The position numbers were made by a program, and so were the translations under genes. From positions 1 to 5,899 of the forward strand of contig JABDRC010000149.1 in the NCBI GenBank assembly GCA_013041945.1: 5,899 bases of DNA, in the 5' to 3' direction. Under the pieces are notes generated by a model that did not search any database, had not been told where the DNA came from, and saw nothing but the letters and a program-made list of their open reading frames with translations. Shown here one piece after another: positions 5,565-5,899 of this stretch (the stretch's first letter is position 1; every line of letters begins with the position of its first letter). Source of the DNA: Halobacteria archaeon (GTDB taxonomy: Bacteria; Pseudomonadota; Gammaproteobacteria; UBA9214).

Positions 5565-5899
5565 TCAGTTATTGATCGCACCATTTTCGATCCAGAGCCG
5601 GATGGTCTCGATCTCATCAGCGCTGAGCGGGTCCTTGCCGTGCGGCATATTGACTGTCAGGTTGCCTTTACCGGATACCAGGTTATACAGGGTACTGGTT
5701 TTAGCAGAGCCCGGATCGATGACCGGTCCGTACTGCGTGCCTTCCATGAGTGTCTCGTGGGAATCAACCACAAAGCCGGTTGCCGTGGCGCCTTGCTGTC
5801 CGCTTGTATGACATTCACCACAATGTTTCTGCAGGATGGGGCCCACTTCATCTGCATAGCTCACCATCCGGACCTGCGGCTGCGGCGGCTCCGCTTTAT
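5565..5899 (-). CDS. Planctomycete-type mono-haem cytochrome c, C-terminal part (5' end outside window)
   Basis: The stop (TGA) is at 5567-5565, and the frame stays open to the window edge. An internal ATG at 5867 exists, but the frame continues upstream with KAEPPQPQVR, a Pro/Gln-rich linker, so the true start with an export signal is probably outside. From that Met: SYADEVGPILQKHCGECH gives the haem-binding CxxCH (Cys16, Cys19, His20). VNMPHG supplies the likely axial Met74. SADEIETIRLWIENGA is the characteristic PSCyt1-like ending. It probably acts in the periplasm as an electron carrier. No partner gene is visible. Confidence 0.85.
   Translation of the reverse strand, partial: KAEPPQPQVRMVSYADEVGPILQKHCGECHTSGQQGATATGFVVDSHETLMEGTQYGPVIDPGSAKTSTLYNLVSGKGNLTVNMPHGKDPLSADEIETIRLWIENGAINN

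Overview
The window suggests a Gram-negative, probably marine or sediment gammaproteobacterium. The grounds are a lipoprotein signal, a Sec-exported multidomain protein with calcium-binding repeats, a dockerin-like motif pair and a planctomycete-type cytochrome c, all in DNA of moderately high GC. The lineage is inferred from gene style only; there is no RNA marker.

Layout. Positions 1-1635 (minus strand) hold the first 545 codons of a large secreted protein that runs off the left edge. It has a signal peptide, thrombospondin type 3 (TSP3) calcium-binding repeats, a dockerin-like EF-hand pair, a discoidin (F5/8 type C) domain, three more TSP3 repeats, and a PF03640-type 'secreted repeat' domain. 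Positions 1636-2564 are a 929-base divergent intergenic region that is unusually rich in structure. It has a long inverted repeat placing the same element upstream of both flanking genes, four copies of a 12-base near-palindrome, a UUCG-type terminator hairpin, and a 41-codon ORF with a strong ribosome binding site. Positions 2565-3578 (plus) encode a lipoprotein glycoside hydrolase of family GH17 (beta-1,3-glucan active). Positions 3756-4733 (plus) encode a short-form 6-phosphogluconate dehydrogenase, and 4853-5554 (plus) a short-chain dehydrogenase/reductase. Positions 5565-5899 (minus) hold the C-terminal part of a mono-haem cytochrome c that converges on the reductase gene.

How the genes may work together (inference). 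The secreted calcium-binding protein and the GH17 lipoprotein are transcribed divergently, and each has the same roughly 48-base element 150-185 bases before its start codon, so they are probably co-regulated. Beta-glucan handling at the cell surface would fit both. The two downstream oxidoreductases could join sugar metabolism to it, but they have their own spacing and RBSs and may be unrelated.

The most noteworthy part is the control region at 1789-2445, not a new enzyme. I found no CRISPR array, tRNA, rRNA, transposase or phage gene.
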